This document shows positions 5,146 through 13,180 of a stretch of 15,854 bases of DNA, in pieces. Position numbers and translations under genes: made by a program. Within the stretch, counting starts at the first letter, position 1. Each line of letters starts with the position of its first letter. Under the pieces are notes generated by a model. That model did no database searches and was not told the DNA's origin. It was given only the letters and a program-made list of their open reading frames with translations. The DNA is from UBA1801 sp035353395 (lineage in GTDB: Bacteria; Acidobacteriota; Holophagae; Holophagales; Holophagaceae): assembly GCA_035353395.1 (NCBI GenBank), contig DAOPZL010000065.1, forward strand, positions 1-15,854, written 5' to 3'.

Positions 5146-6008
5146 TGCCAGACCTCGTGATGCTCCACGGAGCCGCCGGGAGGGATCGTGGCCAGAGGCC
5201 CCAGGGTTTCCACCTCGAGCATGTCCGCGTCGACGTAGAATTCGTTGTTGCAGCCCTCGTCCGGGTAGCGGGCGCCGGACGTCCAGGCGAACTGCTTCAG
5301 CAGCATCTCGCCATCCAGGAAGTAGCCGCACCAGCCCCGCCGGTTGCCCGCCCCGAACTTCATCGGCGAGGGGACGGCCGGGTCCTGCTTCAGCAGGATG
5401 TGCCGGTCCAGGAAGGTCCACCGCGGATCGTCCAGGCGCGTGTAGGACCAGAGTGCCATGGTGCGCACGGGCAGGTAGGAGTTCCCGCCGCAGGGCAGCG
5501 CCAGGCCTTGCGGGGAGTCCGGATGGGGCGCGAAGGGCTCCTGGGGGAGGACCGCCGTGCCCCCCGCCGCCATCATCGTGATGGCCCAGGGGGCCAGTTC
5601 CACGGGCCAGGGGTTCAGGTTCCCGAGCCGGTGCGCCAGGAAGAGCCGGCCAGCCCCGGGCTCCAGGCGGAGTTCGAGCGTCTTCTGGATCCCCGTCGAG
5701 GATTCGGTCTCCTGGACGAGGCGGACGCGGTCCTCCCCCACCTCGAAGCGGACAGGGTCGTTGTCCGGCGCGTAGGTCCTCGGCCTGGCCTCCGGCGCGT
5801 GCCACAGGCGGTGCCCGCCGAGGGACCGCCACTCGGCCCCGCCCTTCCGGCCGCGGTGCCCGGGCACCTCGTGGAGCAGGTTCCGGCCTCCGACGGCCCC
5901 GAACCGCAGGATGCGCGGCCCCACCTCGGTAGTCGCGACGACCTCGATGCGCCCGTCCGTGAGCCGCAGGCAGTCCTCCCATCCCGCGTAGCGGATTCGC
6001 TCGATCAT
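5076..6008 (-). CDS. DUF4380-family protein, candidate sugar mutarotase
   Basis: This is a 310-residue protein matching DUF4380 patterns: VVATTEVGPRILRFG (23-37), EWRSLGGHRLWHAPE (59-73), RTYAPDNDPV (77-86), CNNEFYVDADMLEVETLGPL (253-272) and SVEHHEVWHYLE (280-291). The family has a galactose-mutarotase-like beta-sandwich fold but lacks a characterised reaction. Its ATG overlaps the galE stop (ATGA, 6005-6008) and GGGAG lies five nucleotides upstream, so it is translationally coupled as the last gene of the ara-gal operon. No classical galM is present in the window, so an aldose 1-epimerase role is a reasonable inference. The conserved histidines H66, H70, H283, H284 and H288 are candidate catalytic residues. 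Its 3' end overlaps the methyltransferase gene by 70 bp. Confidence 0.85.
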   Translation of the reverse strand: MIERIRYAGWEDCLRLTDGRIEVVATTEVGPRILRFGAVGGRNLLHEVPGHRGRKGGAEWRSLGGHRLWHAPEARPRTYAPDNDPVRFEVGEDRVRLVQETESSTGIQKTLELRLEPGAGRLFLAHRLGNLNPWPVELAPWAITMMAAGGTAVLPQEPFAPHPDSPQGLALPCGGNSYLPVRTMALWSYTRLDDPRWTFLDRHILLKQDPAVPSPMKFGAGNRRGWCGYFLDGEMLLKQFAWTSGARYPDEGCNNEFYVDADMLEVETLGPLATIPPGGSVEHHEVWHYLEGLPIPFDPASLEAALPFPG

Positions 6009-7006
6009 GGCCGCTCCCAGCGCGGAGCCTGGCCATAGCCCTGGGGATGGCGCCGCCGCCAGTCCCAGGCGCTGCGGATGATGGTCTCCAGGTCGGCATG
6101 GGCCGGGCGCCAGCCCAGCTCCCTCTGGATCTTCGCGCTGGAGGCCACCAGCACGGCCGGATCCCCGGGCCGGCGCGGGGCCTCCTCCACCGGGATGGGA
6201 TGGCCCGTCACGCGGCGCGCCGCCTCGATCACCTCGCGGACGCTGTAGCCCACCCCGTTGCCCAGGTTGTAGACGAGCCGCCTCCCGTCTCCGAGGGCCT
6301 CCAGGGCCATCCTGTGGGCGGTCGCCAGGTCCAGCACGTGGATGTAGTCCCGGACGCAGGTCCCATCCGGCGTGGGGTAGTCCGTGCCGAAGATCTTGAC
6401 GGCCCCGCGCCTGCCCTCGGCCACTTCCAGGACCAGGGGGATCAGGTGCGTCTCCGGGGAATGGAGTTCCCCGAGTTCCTCGCCGCATCCGGAGGCGTTG
6501 AAGTAGCGGAGGGAGGCGCAGCTCAGACCCAGGAGGCGGTTCATCCACTCCAGGGAACCCTCGACCAGGAGCTTGGCGTAGCCGTAGGTGCTGGTTGGGG
6601 CCTTGGGGTGCTCCTCGTCGATGGGGGTGTAGGCCGGATCCCCGTAGGTGGCCGCGGTGCTGGAGAAGATGAACTTCCGGATCCCGTGGGCGGTGAGCCG
6701 GTCCAGGAGCACCATGGCCCGGGCCGTGTTGTTCACGAAGAACCGGCCGGGATTCGTCATGCTCTCCCCGACCTCGATGTAGGCCGCGAAGTGCATGACG
6801 GCGTCGAAGGGCCTGTCCGCGAACAGGCGGTCCAGGAGTCCCGCGTCGCCGCAGTCTCCCCGCACGAAGGCGGCCGAGGGATGCACGGCCTCGCGGTGCC
6901 CCTTCTCCAGGCTGTCCAGCACCGTGACGTCGTGCCCTTCCCGCACGAGCAGATCCACGACGTGGCTGCCGATGTAGCCGGCTCCTCCGGTGACGAGAAC
7001 GCGCAT
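6005..7006 (-). CDS. galE: UDP-glucose 4-epimerase
   Basis: This 333-residue short-chain dehydrogenase-type epimerase interconverts UDP-galactose and UDP-glucose using tightly bound NAD. The Rossmann motif TGGAGYIGSH is at 6-15. The catalytic SSTAATYG block is at 115-122, the YGYAK pair (Y141, K145) completes the active site, and LRYFNASG and DGTCVRDYIHVLDLA are family signatures. Length is normal for bacterial GalE. The start has GGAGG seven nucleotides upstream (7014-7018) and lies two nucleotides beyond the galT stop. It regenerates the UDP-glucose used by GalT, so galK, galT and galE complete the Leloir cycle here. Confidence 0.97.
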   Translation of the reverse strand: MRVLVTGGAGYIGSHVVDLLVREGHDVTVLDSLEKGHREAVHPSAAFVRGDCGDAGLLDRLFADRPFDAVMHFAAYIEVGESMTNPGRFFVNNTARAMVLLDRLTAHGIRKFIFSSTAATYGDPAYTPIDEEHPKAPTSTYGYAKLLVEGSLEWMNRLLGLSCASLRYFNASGCGEELGELHSPETHLIPLVLEVAEGRRGAVKIFGTDYPTPDGTCVRDYIHVLDLATAHRMALEALGDGRRLVYNLGNGVGYSVREVIEAARRVTGHPIPVEEAPRRPGDPAVLVASSAKIQRELGWRPAHADLETIIRSAWDWRRRHPQGYGQAPRWERP

Positions 7007-7008
7007 GG

Positions 7009-8043
7009 TCAGACCTCCGCCTTGTAGTGGATCTCGCTCATTTCCCGGAGCCTCGCCGCGGCGGACTCCGGCGTGATGTCCCGCCCGGGGGTGGCCAGCA
7101 TCTCGTAGCCGACCATGAACTTCCTCACGGTCGCGCTCCGGAGGAGGGGCGGATAGAAGTGCAGGTGCAGGATCCATTCCGGGTGGGGCTCCCCGTCGAA
7201 GGGCGCCTGGTGGAATCCCATGGAATAGGGGAAGGAGACCTGGAACAGATTGTCGTAGCGAGTCGTGAGCCGCTTGAGCAGCTCCGCCAGGGACGCCCGG
7301 TCCGCGTCCGGAAGATCCAGGAGGGTGCGATGGGGCCTGCGCGGCACCACCAGGGTCTCGAAGGGCCAGGCCGCCCAGAAGGGGACCAGGGCCGCCCAGT
7401 CCTCGTTGGCCACGACCAGCCGCTCCCCCCGTCGCAGTTCCTCCGCGAGGTAGTCCTGAAGCAGGCAGGTGCCCCGGGAGGCCAGGTATTCCCGCTGGCG
7501 GGCCAGCTCCTTGCGCGGCTCGTTGGGCAGGTGCTCGGTGGCCCAGATCTGGCTGTGGGGGTGCGGGTTGGAACACCCCATCATCTCGCCCTTGTTCTCG
7601 AAGACCTGCACGTAGGTGATGTCCGGCCTGGCCGCCAGCACCCGGGTCTCCTCGGTCCAGGTGGCGAGCACGGCCTCCAGTTCCGGGAGGCTCAGCTCGG
7701 GGAGGCTCAGGTCGTGCCGGGGCGAGAAGCAGACGACCCGGCACACGCCGGACTCCGGCTCCTGCGTGAACAGAGGGCTGGCGTCCGCCTCGGGAAGGCT
7801 CCTGTCCGAAGGCAGGAGCGCCGCGAAGTCGTTGTCGAAGGCGAAGGTGCGCCCGTAGGCGGGATTGACGGCGCCTCCCGCCCTCGAGTTGCCCGGACAG
7901 AGATAACAGGCGGGATCGTAGGCCGGCCGCCGGTCCCGGGGAGGCGCCTCCACCTTCCCCTGCCAGGGCCGCTGGGTGCGCTGGGGACTCACGAGCACGT
8001 ACTCCCCGGTCAGGGGATTCAGGCGGCGGTGGGGCCGGTTCAT
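7009..8043 (-). CDS. galT: Galactose-1-phosphate uridylyltransferase
   Basis: This 344-residue enzyme exchanges UMP between UDP-glucose and galactose 1-phosphate. The active-site block GCSNPHPHSQIWA contains H161-P-H163, with H163 the expected uridylylated nucleophile. The zinc site of class I GalT is intact: C46 and C49 in CYLC, H110 and H161. FENKGEMMGCSNPHPH and GFHQAPFDG are family landmarks. Its ATG overlaps the galK stop by four nucleotides (8040-8043), with GGGAG eight nucleotides upstream, so translation is probably coupled to galK. Confidence 0.97.
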   Translation of the reverse strand: MNRPHRRLNPLTGEYVLVSPQRTQRPWQGKVEAPPRDRRPAYDPACYLCPGNSRAGGAVNPAYGRTFAFDNDFAALLPSDRSLPEADASPLFTQEPESGVCRVVCFSPRHDLSLPELSLPELEAVLATWTEETRVLAARPDITYVQVFENKGEMMGCSNPHPHSQIWATEHLPNEPRKELARQREYLASRGTCLLQDYLAEELRRGERLVVANEDWAALVPFWAAWPFETLVVPRRPHRTLLDLPDADRASLAELLKRLTTRYDNLFQVSFPYSMGFHQAPFDGEPHPEWILHLHFYPPLLRSATVRKFMVGYEMLATPGRDITPESAAARLREMSEIHYKAEV

Positions 8044-9215
8044 GGAATCCGCTCCCGGCCGGCGAGCTCGGTACCGCCGCGGAGCCGGCAGACGTGGAGG
8101 ACGGGCTCCCTGCCCAGCCGTTCGCGGTAGACCCGTCCCATGGCCGCCTCGAAGGAGGGCATGGCCGCCGCCTCCACCAGGTTGATCGTGCAGCCTCCGA
8201 AGCCCGCGCCCATCATCCTGGCCCCCAGGACCCCGGGCAGGGCCTGCGCCGCGGCCGCGAGCACGTCCAGCTCCGGGCAGCTCACCTCGTAGCCGTGGGC
8301 GAGGCCCTCGTGGGACGCGTTCATGGCCGCGCCGAAGGCGGCCACGTCGCCGCGGTCCAGGGCCGCGCAGGCGTCGATCACCCGCTGGTTCTCCTCCACC
8401 ACGTAGGCGCAGCGCCGGTAGACGACCGGATCGAGATCCCCCCGTCGGGCCTCGAGCAGCTCCAGGCTCACGTCCCGCAGGCTCCAGACCTCCGGCTGTC
8501 CGAGCCGCAGGAGAGCCACCCCCTCCTCGCACTGGGCGCGGCGCAGGTTGTATTCGCTCCCCGCCAGGGAGCGCCTCACCTGGCTGTCGCAGAGCACGAT
8601 GCGGAGGTCCTCCCGCTCGAAGGGCACGTAGTCGAAGGACAGGTCGCGGCAGTCCAGGCGGATCAGCTTCCGCTCGCGGCCCATGAGGGAGGCGAACTGG
8701 TCCATGATCCCGCAGTTGACGCCCACGAACCGGTTCTCGGCCCGCTGGGCGAGGCGCGCGAGGGCCACGCGGTCCATGCCGTAGCCCATCAGCTCCTCCA
8801 GGCCGAAGGCGAAGCCCCCCTCCAGGGCGGCGCTGCTGGAGAGCCCGCAGCCGATGGGGACGTCCCCCCCGAAGACGCAGTCCACGCCCCGCAGCTTCAG
8901 GCCGAGCTCCTTCATCTCCTGGAAGACGCCCAGCAGGTAGTTGGGCCACTGGAGCTCCGAGGCGAGGAGGGCGTCCAGGCTCCCCTGGTAGGCCTCCCCC
9001 TTGTCCAGGGCGAAGAGGCGGATCCTGCGATCGTCCCGGAGGCGGAGGGCCAGGTGGATGGCCTTGTCCACGGCCGCCGGAAGCACGAAGCCCAGGTTGT
9101 GGTCGGTGTGCTCGCCGATGAGGTTCACCCGCCCGGGGGAGACCACCACGGCATCCTCCCGGCCAAAGCGCTCCCGGAAGGCACGTACGACGCGTTCAGT
9201 GCAGGATCCAGTCAA
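8040..9215 (-). CDS. galK: Galactokinase (TTG start)
   Basis: This 391-residue GHMP-family kinase phosphorylates alpha-D-galactose at C1. The galactokinase signature GRVNLIGEHTDHNLGFVLP spans about 28-46, including R29. The phosphate-binding loop GGDVPIGCGLSSSAALE lies at 116-132, catalytic D172 in NCGIMDQFAS, and the C-terminal GHMP motif is GAGFGGCTINLV. Only a TTG at 9213-9215 gives the full N-terminus. It overlaps the araD stop as TTGA, and GGGAGA lies upstream, which supports this start and suggests coupling to araD. The next codon block (TGSCTERVVRAFRERFG) is a normal galactokinase beginning. It is the first of the gal genes in the operon. Confidence 0.95.
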   Translation of the reverse strand: MTGSCTERVVRAFRERFGREDAVVVSPGRVNLIGEHTDHNLGFVLPAAVDKAIHLALRLRDDRRIRLFALDKGEAYQGSLDALLASELQWPNYLLGVFQEMKELGLKLRGVDCVFGGDVPIGCGLSSSAALEGGFAFGLEELMGYGMDRVALARLAQRAENRFVGVNCGIMDQFASLMGRERKLIRLDCRDLSFDYVPFEREDLRIVLCDSQVRRSLAGSEYNLRRAQCEEGVALLRLGQPEVWSLRDVSLELLEARRGDLDPVVYRRCAYVVEENQRVIDACAALDRGDVAAFGAAMNASHEGLAHGYEVSCPELDVLAAAAQALPGVLGARMMGAGFGGCTINLVEAAAMPSFEAAMGRVYRERLGREPVLHVCRLRGGTELAGRERIP

Positions 9216-9937
9216 AGGATTCTCCCGGACAAGCCCGAGGTCTTGTCCTGACCATAATAAGCGTCCTTCCCGTGCTTCCGCTCGAAGTGCTTCCGGACCA
9301 GGTGATCCGGCAGGCGGGCCGCCTGGGGAGCGAGCTGGCAGGTGATGAAGGCCATCCGGGCCAGTTCCTCCAGGACGACGGCGTGATGGAGGGCCTTCCC
9401 GGGCGTCTCGCCCCAGGCGAAGGGCCCGTGGCCTGCCACGAGCACCATGGGGACATGGGCGGGATCCCGGTCCCGGAAGCAGGCCAGGATCTGGTTCCCG
9501 GTTTCCGTCTCGTAGTCTCCCCGGGCCGCGCGGGCGTCCATGAGGTCCGTGCAGGGCACGTCCTCCGGCAGGTAGTCCGCATGGGTCGTGCCGAGGATCG
9601 GGATCGCGCGGCAGGCCTGGGCCCAGCCCGTGGCGTAGGTCGAGTGGGTGTGGACGATCCCGCCGAGGCCCGGGAAGGCCCGGTAGAGCACCAGGTGCGT
9701 CCGGGTGTCCGAGGAGGGACGCAGCGCGCCTTCCACGGTTCGCCCCTCCAGGTCCACGATCACCATGTCCTGGACGGCCAGCCGCTCGTACTCGACCCCG
9801 CTGGGCTTGATGGCCAGCACCCCCCTGGCGGCATCGAAGGCGGACACGTTGCCGAAGGTGCAGATCGCCAGGCCCTGCCTGGGGATCTCCAGGTTGGCCT
9901 CCCAGGCGCGCTCCTTGAGGTCCCGGTAGGCGGTCAT
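9212..9937 (-). CDS. araD: L-ribulose-5-phosphate 4-epimerase
   Basis: This 241-residue class II aldolase-fold metalloenzyme converts L-ribulose 5-phosphate to D-xylulose 5-phosphate, the last step of arabinose entry into the pentose phosphate pathway. The zinc ligands H96 and H98 (GGIVHTHST) and H170 (VAGHGPFAWG) are present, as are D77 in PSSDTRTH and the substrate-binding block CTFGNVSAFD with KPSGVEY. The N-terminal MTAYRDLKERAWEANLEIP is typical of AraD. The ATG overlaps the araA stop by four nucleotides (9934-9937). There is no good Shine-Dalgarno, so initiation probably depends on coupling. Confidence 0.96.
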   Translation of the reverse strand: MTAYRDLKERAWEANLEIPRQGLAICTFGNVSAFDAARGVLAIKPSGVEYERLAVQDMVIVDLEGRTVEGALRPSSDTRTHLVLYRAFPGLGGIVHTHSTYATGWAQACRAIPILGTTHADYLPEDVPCTDLMDARAARGDYETETGNQILACFRDRDPAHVPMVLVAGHGPFAWGETPGKALHHAVVLEELARMAFITCQLAPQAARLPDHLVRKHFERKHGKDAYYGQDKTSGLSGRIL

Positions 9938-11427
9938 GGCATCAACCGGTAGGCGGCGTCGTTCCAGCGCAGTTCGTTCCGCAGGGAGGCCAGGTCCGTG
10001 CCCGCCCCGATGCGGACGAACTCGATCCCCGCCATGCCCGCGAAGTCCTCCAGCTGCCCGGCGGTCGCGCCGCGGCCGCAGGCCGTGTGGTGGCCGCCGC
10101 CCGCCAGGATCCATCCCTCGCAGCCCCGTCTGAAGTCGGGCCGGGGAACCCACACGGCGCTCGCCACGGGCAGCCTGGGCATCCGCCGGGGAGGCGGCAC
10201 GATGTCCACCTCGTTGACGATCATGCGCATCCGGCCGCCCATGTCCACGAGGGTCGCGTTCACGGCGGGACCGGGCGCCGCCTCGAAGATCAGCCGGCAT
10301 GGATCGGCCTTGCCCCCGATGCCCAGGGGATGGATCTCCAGGGTGGGCCGGCCCGCGGCGAGGGAAGGGCAGACCTCCAGCATGTGGGCGCCGAGCACGC
10401 ACTCCTCGCCAGGAGCCAGATGGTAGGTGTAGTCCTCCATGAAGGAGACGCCGTCGGGAGCCATGCCCTTGAGGAGGCGGACCAGGGCCGCGGTCTTCCA
10501 GTCGCCTTCGGCGCCGAAGCCGTAGCCGTCCGCCATGAGCCGCTGGCAGGCCAGGCCTGGGAGCTGGCCCACACCGTGGAGGTCCTCGAAGGTCGTGGTG
10601 AAGGCGCCGAAGCCGCCTTCCTGGAGGAAGTGCCGCAGGCCCAGCTCCTGGCGGGCCGCGTCCTCCAGGCTGGCCCGCCGGGAGCCGCCCTTCCGCAGCT
10701 CCGGCGCCACGGTGTAGCGCGCCTCGTACTCGTCCAGCAGGGGCGGGACCTCGGCCTGCCCCACGGCCGCGATCCACTGGGCCAGGTCCCCCATGCCGTA
10801 GCCGTTCACGGACCAGCCGAGCCTGATCTGGGCCTCGACGCGGTCCCCGCCGGTGACCGCCACGTCGCGCATGTTCATGCCGCCGAACCGCGCGATCCTG
10901 AGGCGCCGCGACGCCTCCAGGGCGCAGGCCGCCCGGGCCCAGCCGTCCAGTTTCACCAGCACGTCCTCTTCCTGCCAGTGGCCCACCACGATCTTGCGGT
11001 TCATCCGCAGGCGCGCGCCGATGAACCCGAACTCCCGGTCCCCGTGGGCCGACTGGTTCAGGTTCATGAAGTCCATGTCGATCCGGTCCCAGGGCAGATC
11101 GCGGTTGTACTGGGTGTGGAGGTGGGCCATGGGCTTGTCCAGCCGCGAGAGCCCCGCGATCCACATCCGGGCAGGGGAGAAGGTATGCATCCAGGCGATG
11201 ACGCCCACGCAGGCCCAGGTCGAGTTGGCCTCCAGGCAGGCGCCCAGGATCTCGTCCGGCCCCGTGAGGGTGGGCTTCCACACCACGCGGGCGGGGAGCC
11301 GCCCGGCACGGTCCAGGAAGCCGGCGATCTCCGCCGAGTCCCGGGCCACCCGGTCCAGGACTTCGGGACCGTAGAGATGCGGGCTCCCCGTGAGGAACCA
11401 GAGTTCACGCTGTTCCGGATCGTTCAT
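9934..11427 (-). CDS. araA: L-arabinose isomerase
   Basis: This 497-residue enzyme isomerises L-arabinose to L-ribulose. The manganese ligands of the family are all visible: E307 (GFGAEGDWK), E331 (FMEDYTYHL), H348 (LGAHMLEV) and H447 (GGGHHT). IAWMHTFSPARMWIAGL and HLHTQYNRDLPW are strong family blocks, and length matches the E. coli enzyme. GAGGGAGA lies upstream of the ATG. It is separated from araB by 70 nt that contain a second copy of the operator-like site, so araA may be transcribed from its own promoter in addition to the araB promoter. Confidence 0.97.
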   Translation of the reverse strand: MNDPEQRELWFLTGSPHLYGPEVLDRVARDSAEIAGFLDRAGRLPARVVWKPTLTGPDEILGACLEANSTWACVGVIAWMHTFSPARMWIAGLSRLDKPMAHLHTQYNRDLPWDRIDMDFMNLNQSAHGDREFGFIGARLRMNRKIVVGHWQEEDVLVKLDGWARAACALEASRRLRIARFGGMNMRDVAVTGGDRVEAQIRLGWSVNGYGMGDLAQWIAAVGQAEVPPLLDEYEARYTVAPELRKGGSRRASLEDAARQELGLRHFLQEGGFGAFTTTFEDLHGVGQLPGLACQRLMADGYGFGAEGDWKTAALVRLLKGMAPDGVSFMEDYTYHLAPGEECVLGAHMLEVCPSLAAGRPTLEIHPLGIGGKADPCRLIFEAAPGPAVNATLVDMGGRMRMIVNEVDIVPPPRRMPRLPVASAVWVPRPDFRRGCEGWILAGGGHHTACGRGATAGQLEDFAGMAGIEFVRIGAGTDLASLRNELRWNDAAYRLMP

Positions 11428-11461
11428 CGCCGTCTCCCTCGCTCCGTTCGAAATCGATGGA

Positions 11462-11480
11462 ATTGTTACCGTTCACATTT
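11462..11480. promoter_or_regulatory. Operator-like site upstream of araA
   Basis: This 19-bp site is identical at 17 of 19 positions to the one upstream of araB (13152-13170). Its right half-site (GTTCACA) is intact, but the left is degraded to TGTTACC, so it is less palindromic. It lies 35 nt upstream of the araA start, between araB and araA. Reading toward araA, it ends in AACAAT, aligned with the araB -10 box, but no matching -35 is evident. Confidence 0.65.
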
Positions 11481-11497
11481 CCGCGTGCGCACCGCGC

Positions 11498-13039
11498 TTA
11501 CATGCGTTCCATGAAGGCGCCCAACCCGAGATAGCCTTGATAGAGGCCCTCGTATCTCCCGGCCCTCGCGGGATCGGGGCGGTGGATCCGCTCGATGCCC
11601 GGGGACATGGCCTTCTGGGCCAGCTCGACGCCGGGATGGAGGCCCGCCGCCGCCGCCGCGAACATGGCGGCCCCCAGGGCCACCGCCTGGTCGCCCGCGA
11701 CCACGGCCACGTCCATGCCCAGCACGTCCGCCACGGTCTGCATGACGAAGGGACTCTTCCGCGCCACCCCGCCCATGGCGATGACACTGTCGATGCGGAC
11801 CCCTTCCGACCGGAACCGTTCCACGATGGCCCGGGATCCGAAGGCCGTGGCCTCCACCAGGCCGCGGAAGACCCGCGGGGCGTCCGTGCCCAGGCTGATC
11901 CCCGCGATCGCGCCCTTCACGCGCGGGTCCGCATCCGGCGTCCGGCGGCCGTTGACCCAGTCCAGGGCGAGGGGGACGGTCTCCTCCGCCGGGAGCCCGG
12001 CGGCCTGCCGCTCCAGCTCCGGGAGGATGCGCTCCGCCACGGCCTCCGCCAGGCCGTCCCCCTCCAGCCCTTGCCCGGCGGCCGCGGCGGGCAGGAGGGC
12101 CTCCAGGGGCCAGGCGAGCAGGCCCCGGAACCAGGCGTAGACATCGCCGAAGGCGGACTGGCCCGCCTCGTAGCCGACCATGCCGGGGAGGACCGAGCCG
12201 TCCACCTGCCCGCAGATGCCCTTCACGGGGATTTCGGGCCCGGCCATCCGGGGGCCGACCGCGATGTCGCAGGTGCTCGTCCCCATGATCTTCAGGAGCT
12301 TCCCTGGGCCGACGCCCCCGCCTACCGCCCCCATGTGGGCGTCGAAGGCGCCCACGGCCACCACGACCTCCGCGGAGAGGCCCAGGCGGTCCGCCCAGGC
12401 CCGCGACAGCCTGCCGCAGGGCGCGTCGGCGGTCCAGGTCTCCGTCCCGAGGGAGGCCTTGAGGGGCACGAGGCGNNNNNNNNNNNNNNNNNNNNNNNNN
12501 NNNNNNNNNNNNNNNNNNNNNNNNNNNNNNNNNNNNNNNNNNNNNNNNNNNNNNNNNNNNNNNNNNNNNNNNNNNGAGTAGACGCCGCCCTCGAACCGGG
12601 TGAAGTCCTCGCCGCCCCAGGTGCGCGCGAGCCGGTTGATGCGCTCGGCCTCGGCCACCGCCGTGTGGTCCTTCCAGAGCACGAACATGGCGTTCGGATT
12701 CTCCTCGAAGCCCGGACGCAGGGCCAGGGGCGTGCCCTGGGCATCGGCCAGGACCGGCGTGGAGCCGGTGGTGTCCACGGCGATGCCTCGCACCTTGGCG
12801 GCGGACCCGTTCCCGGCCTCGCGCAGGGCCCCCCGGACCGCGGCCTCCAGGCCCTCCAAATAGTCGAGGGGGTGCTGCCGGAAGCGGTTCGCCCGCGGGT
12901 CGCAGTAGAGCCCGCGCGCCCAGCGGGGATAGTCCTGGACGCAGGCGCCCAGCACCCGCCCGTCGAGGCTCCCAGCCACCACGGCCCGCACGGAATCCGT
13001 GCCGAAGTCGATGCCGATCACCCAGTCGTCTTCGCGCAT
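11498..13039 (-). CDS. araB: Ribulokinase, interrupted by an assembly gap
   Basis: This FGGY-family kinase phosphorylates L-ribulose. The N-terminal 154 residues are visible, including the phosphate-binding DFGTDSVRAVV, DTTGSTPVLAD and NPNAMFVLWKDHTAVAEAE, as are about 325 C-terminal residues. The latter include WTAD, GAFDAHMGAVGGGV, GTSTCDIAVG, GICGQVDGSVLPG, GYEAGQSAFGDVYAWF, LDWVNGRRTPDA and MGGVARKSPFVMQ. Between them lie 100 N. The frame is kept with 34 unknown codons, but the family normally has about 75-80 more residues in this interval, so the true gap is probably larger than shown. GAGGGA precedes the ATG. It is the first gene of the operon, behind the LacI-controlled promoter. Confidence 0.93.
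   Translation of the reverse strand: MREDDWVIGIDFGTDSVRAVVAGSLDGRVLGACVQDYPRWARGLYCDPRANRFRQHPLDYLEGLEAAVRGALREAGNGSAAKVRGIAVDTTGSTPVLADAQGTPLALRPGFEENPNAMFVLWKDHTAVAEAERINRLARTWGGEDFTRFEGGVYXXXXXXXXXXXXXXXXXXXXXXXXXXXXXXXXXXRLVPLKASLGTETWTADAPCGRLSRAWADRLGLSAEVVVAVGAFDAHMGAVGGGVGPGKLLKIMGTSTCDIAVGPRMAGPEIPVKGICGQVDGSVLPGMVGYEAGQSAFGDVYAWFRGLLAWPLEALLPAAAAGQGLEGDGLAEAVAERILPELERQAAGLPAEETVPLALDWVNGRRTPDADPRVKGAIAGISLGTDAPRVFRGLVEATAFGSRAIVERFRSEGVRIDSVIAMGGVARKSPFVMQTVADVLGMDVAVVAGDQAVALGAAMFAAAAAGLHPGVELAQKAMSPGIERIHRPDPARAGRYEGLYQGYLGLGAFMERM
12476..12575. other. Assembly gap of 100 N within araB
   Basis: Exactly 100 undetermined bases interrupt araB between the GGVY block and the sequence preceding WTAD. 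A round 100 usually marks a gap of unknown length. Both flanks belong to one intact ribulokinase, so this is an assembly artefact and not a broken gene. Confidence 0.95.
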
Positions 13040-13151
13040 GATCCGTCCCTCGACCCGTCCCCGGCCGGGGGCGCTCGTGGCGGCCCCCCGGGCAGGCCGG
13101 GGAACGTCCGGGGTCGCCTTCGCCCCCGCTTCGCGCAGGGGTGCGTTCCAG

Positions 13152-13170
13152 ATTGTGAACGTTCACATTT
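13152..13170. promoter_or_regulatory. LacI-type operator upstream of araB
   Basis: The 14-bp perfect palindrome TGTGAACGTTCACA (13154-13167) has the CG-centred form typical of LacI-family operators. It lies between araB and the divergent LacI gene and overlaps the predicted araB promoter spacer and -10. The 19-bp extended site recurs at 11462-11480. Confidence 0.85.
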
Positions 13171-13180
13171 CGCCCGTCAA
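13152..13180 (-). promoter_or_regulatory. Sigma-70-like promoter of the ara-gal operon
   Basis: On the minus strand TTGACG (13175-13180) and CACAAT (13152-13157) are separated by exactly 17 bp, matching consensus at five and four of six positions. The operator palindrome fills the spacer and -10, so a bound repressor would block polymerase. A leader of about 105 nt would precede araB; it is very GC-rich, with a CCCCGG/CCGGGG hairpin at 13086-13102. Confidence 0.65.

Noticed and set aside
6009..6548. Longer reading frame extending the DUF4380 protein upstream
   Set aside because: The extension is antisense-frame low-complexity sequence within galE; the ATG at 6008 overlaps the galE stop and has a Shine-Dalgarno sequence.
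11498..13039. araB as a pseudogene or an insertion site
   Set aside because: Both flanks of the N-run are intact and in frame with all visible motifs; the interruption is an assembly gap.
13059..13070. Palindrome CCCCGGCCGGGG in the araB leader as an operator
   Set aside because: It is low-complexity G/C sequence expected in such DNA and is not repeated at araA.
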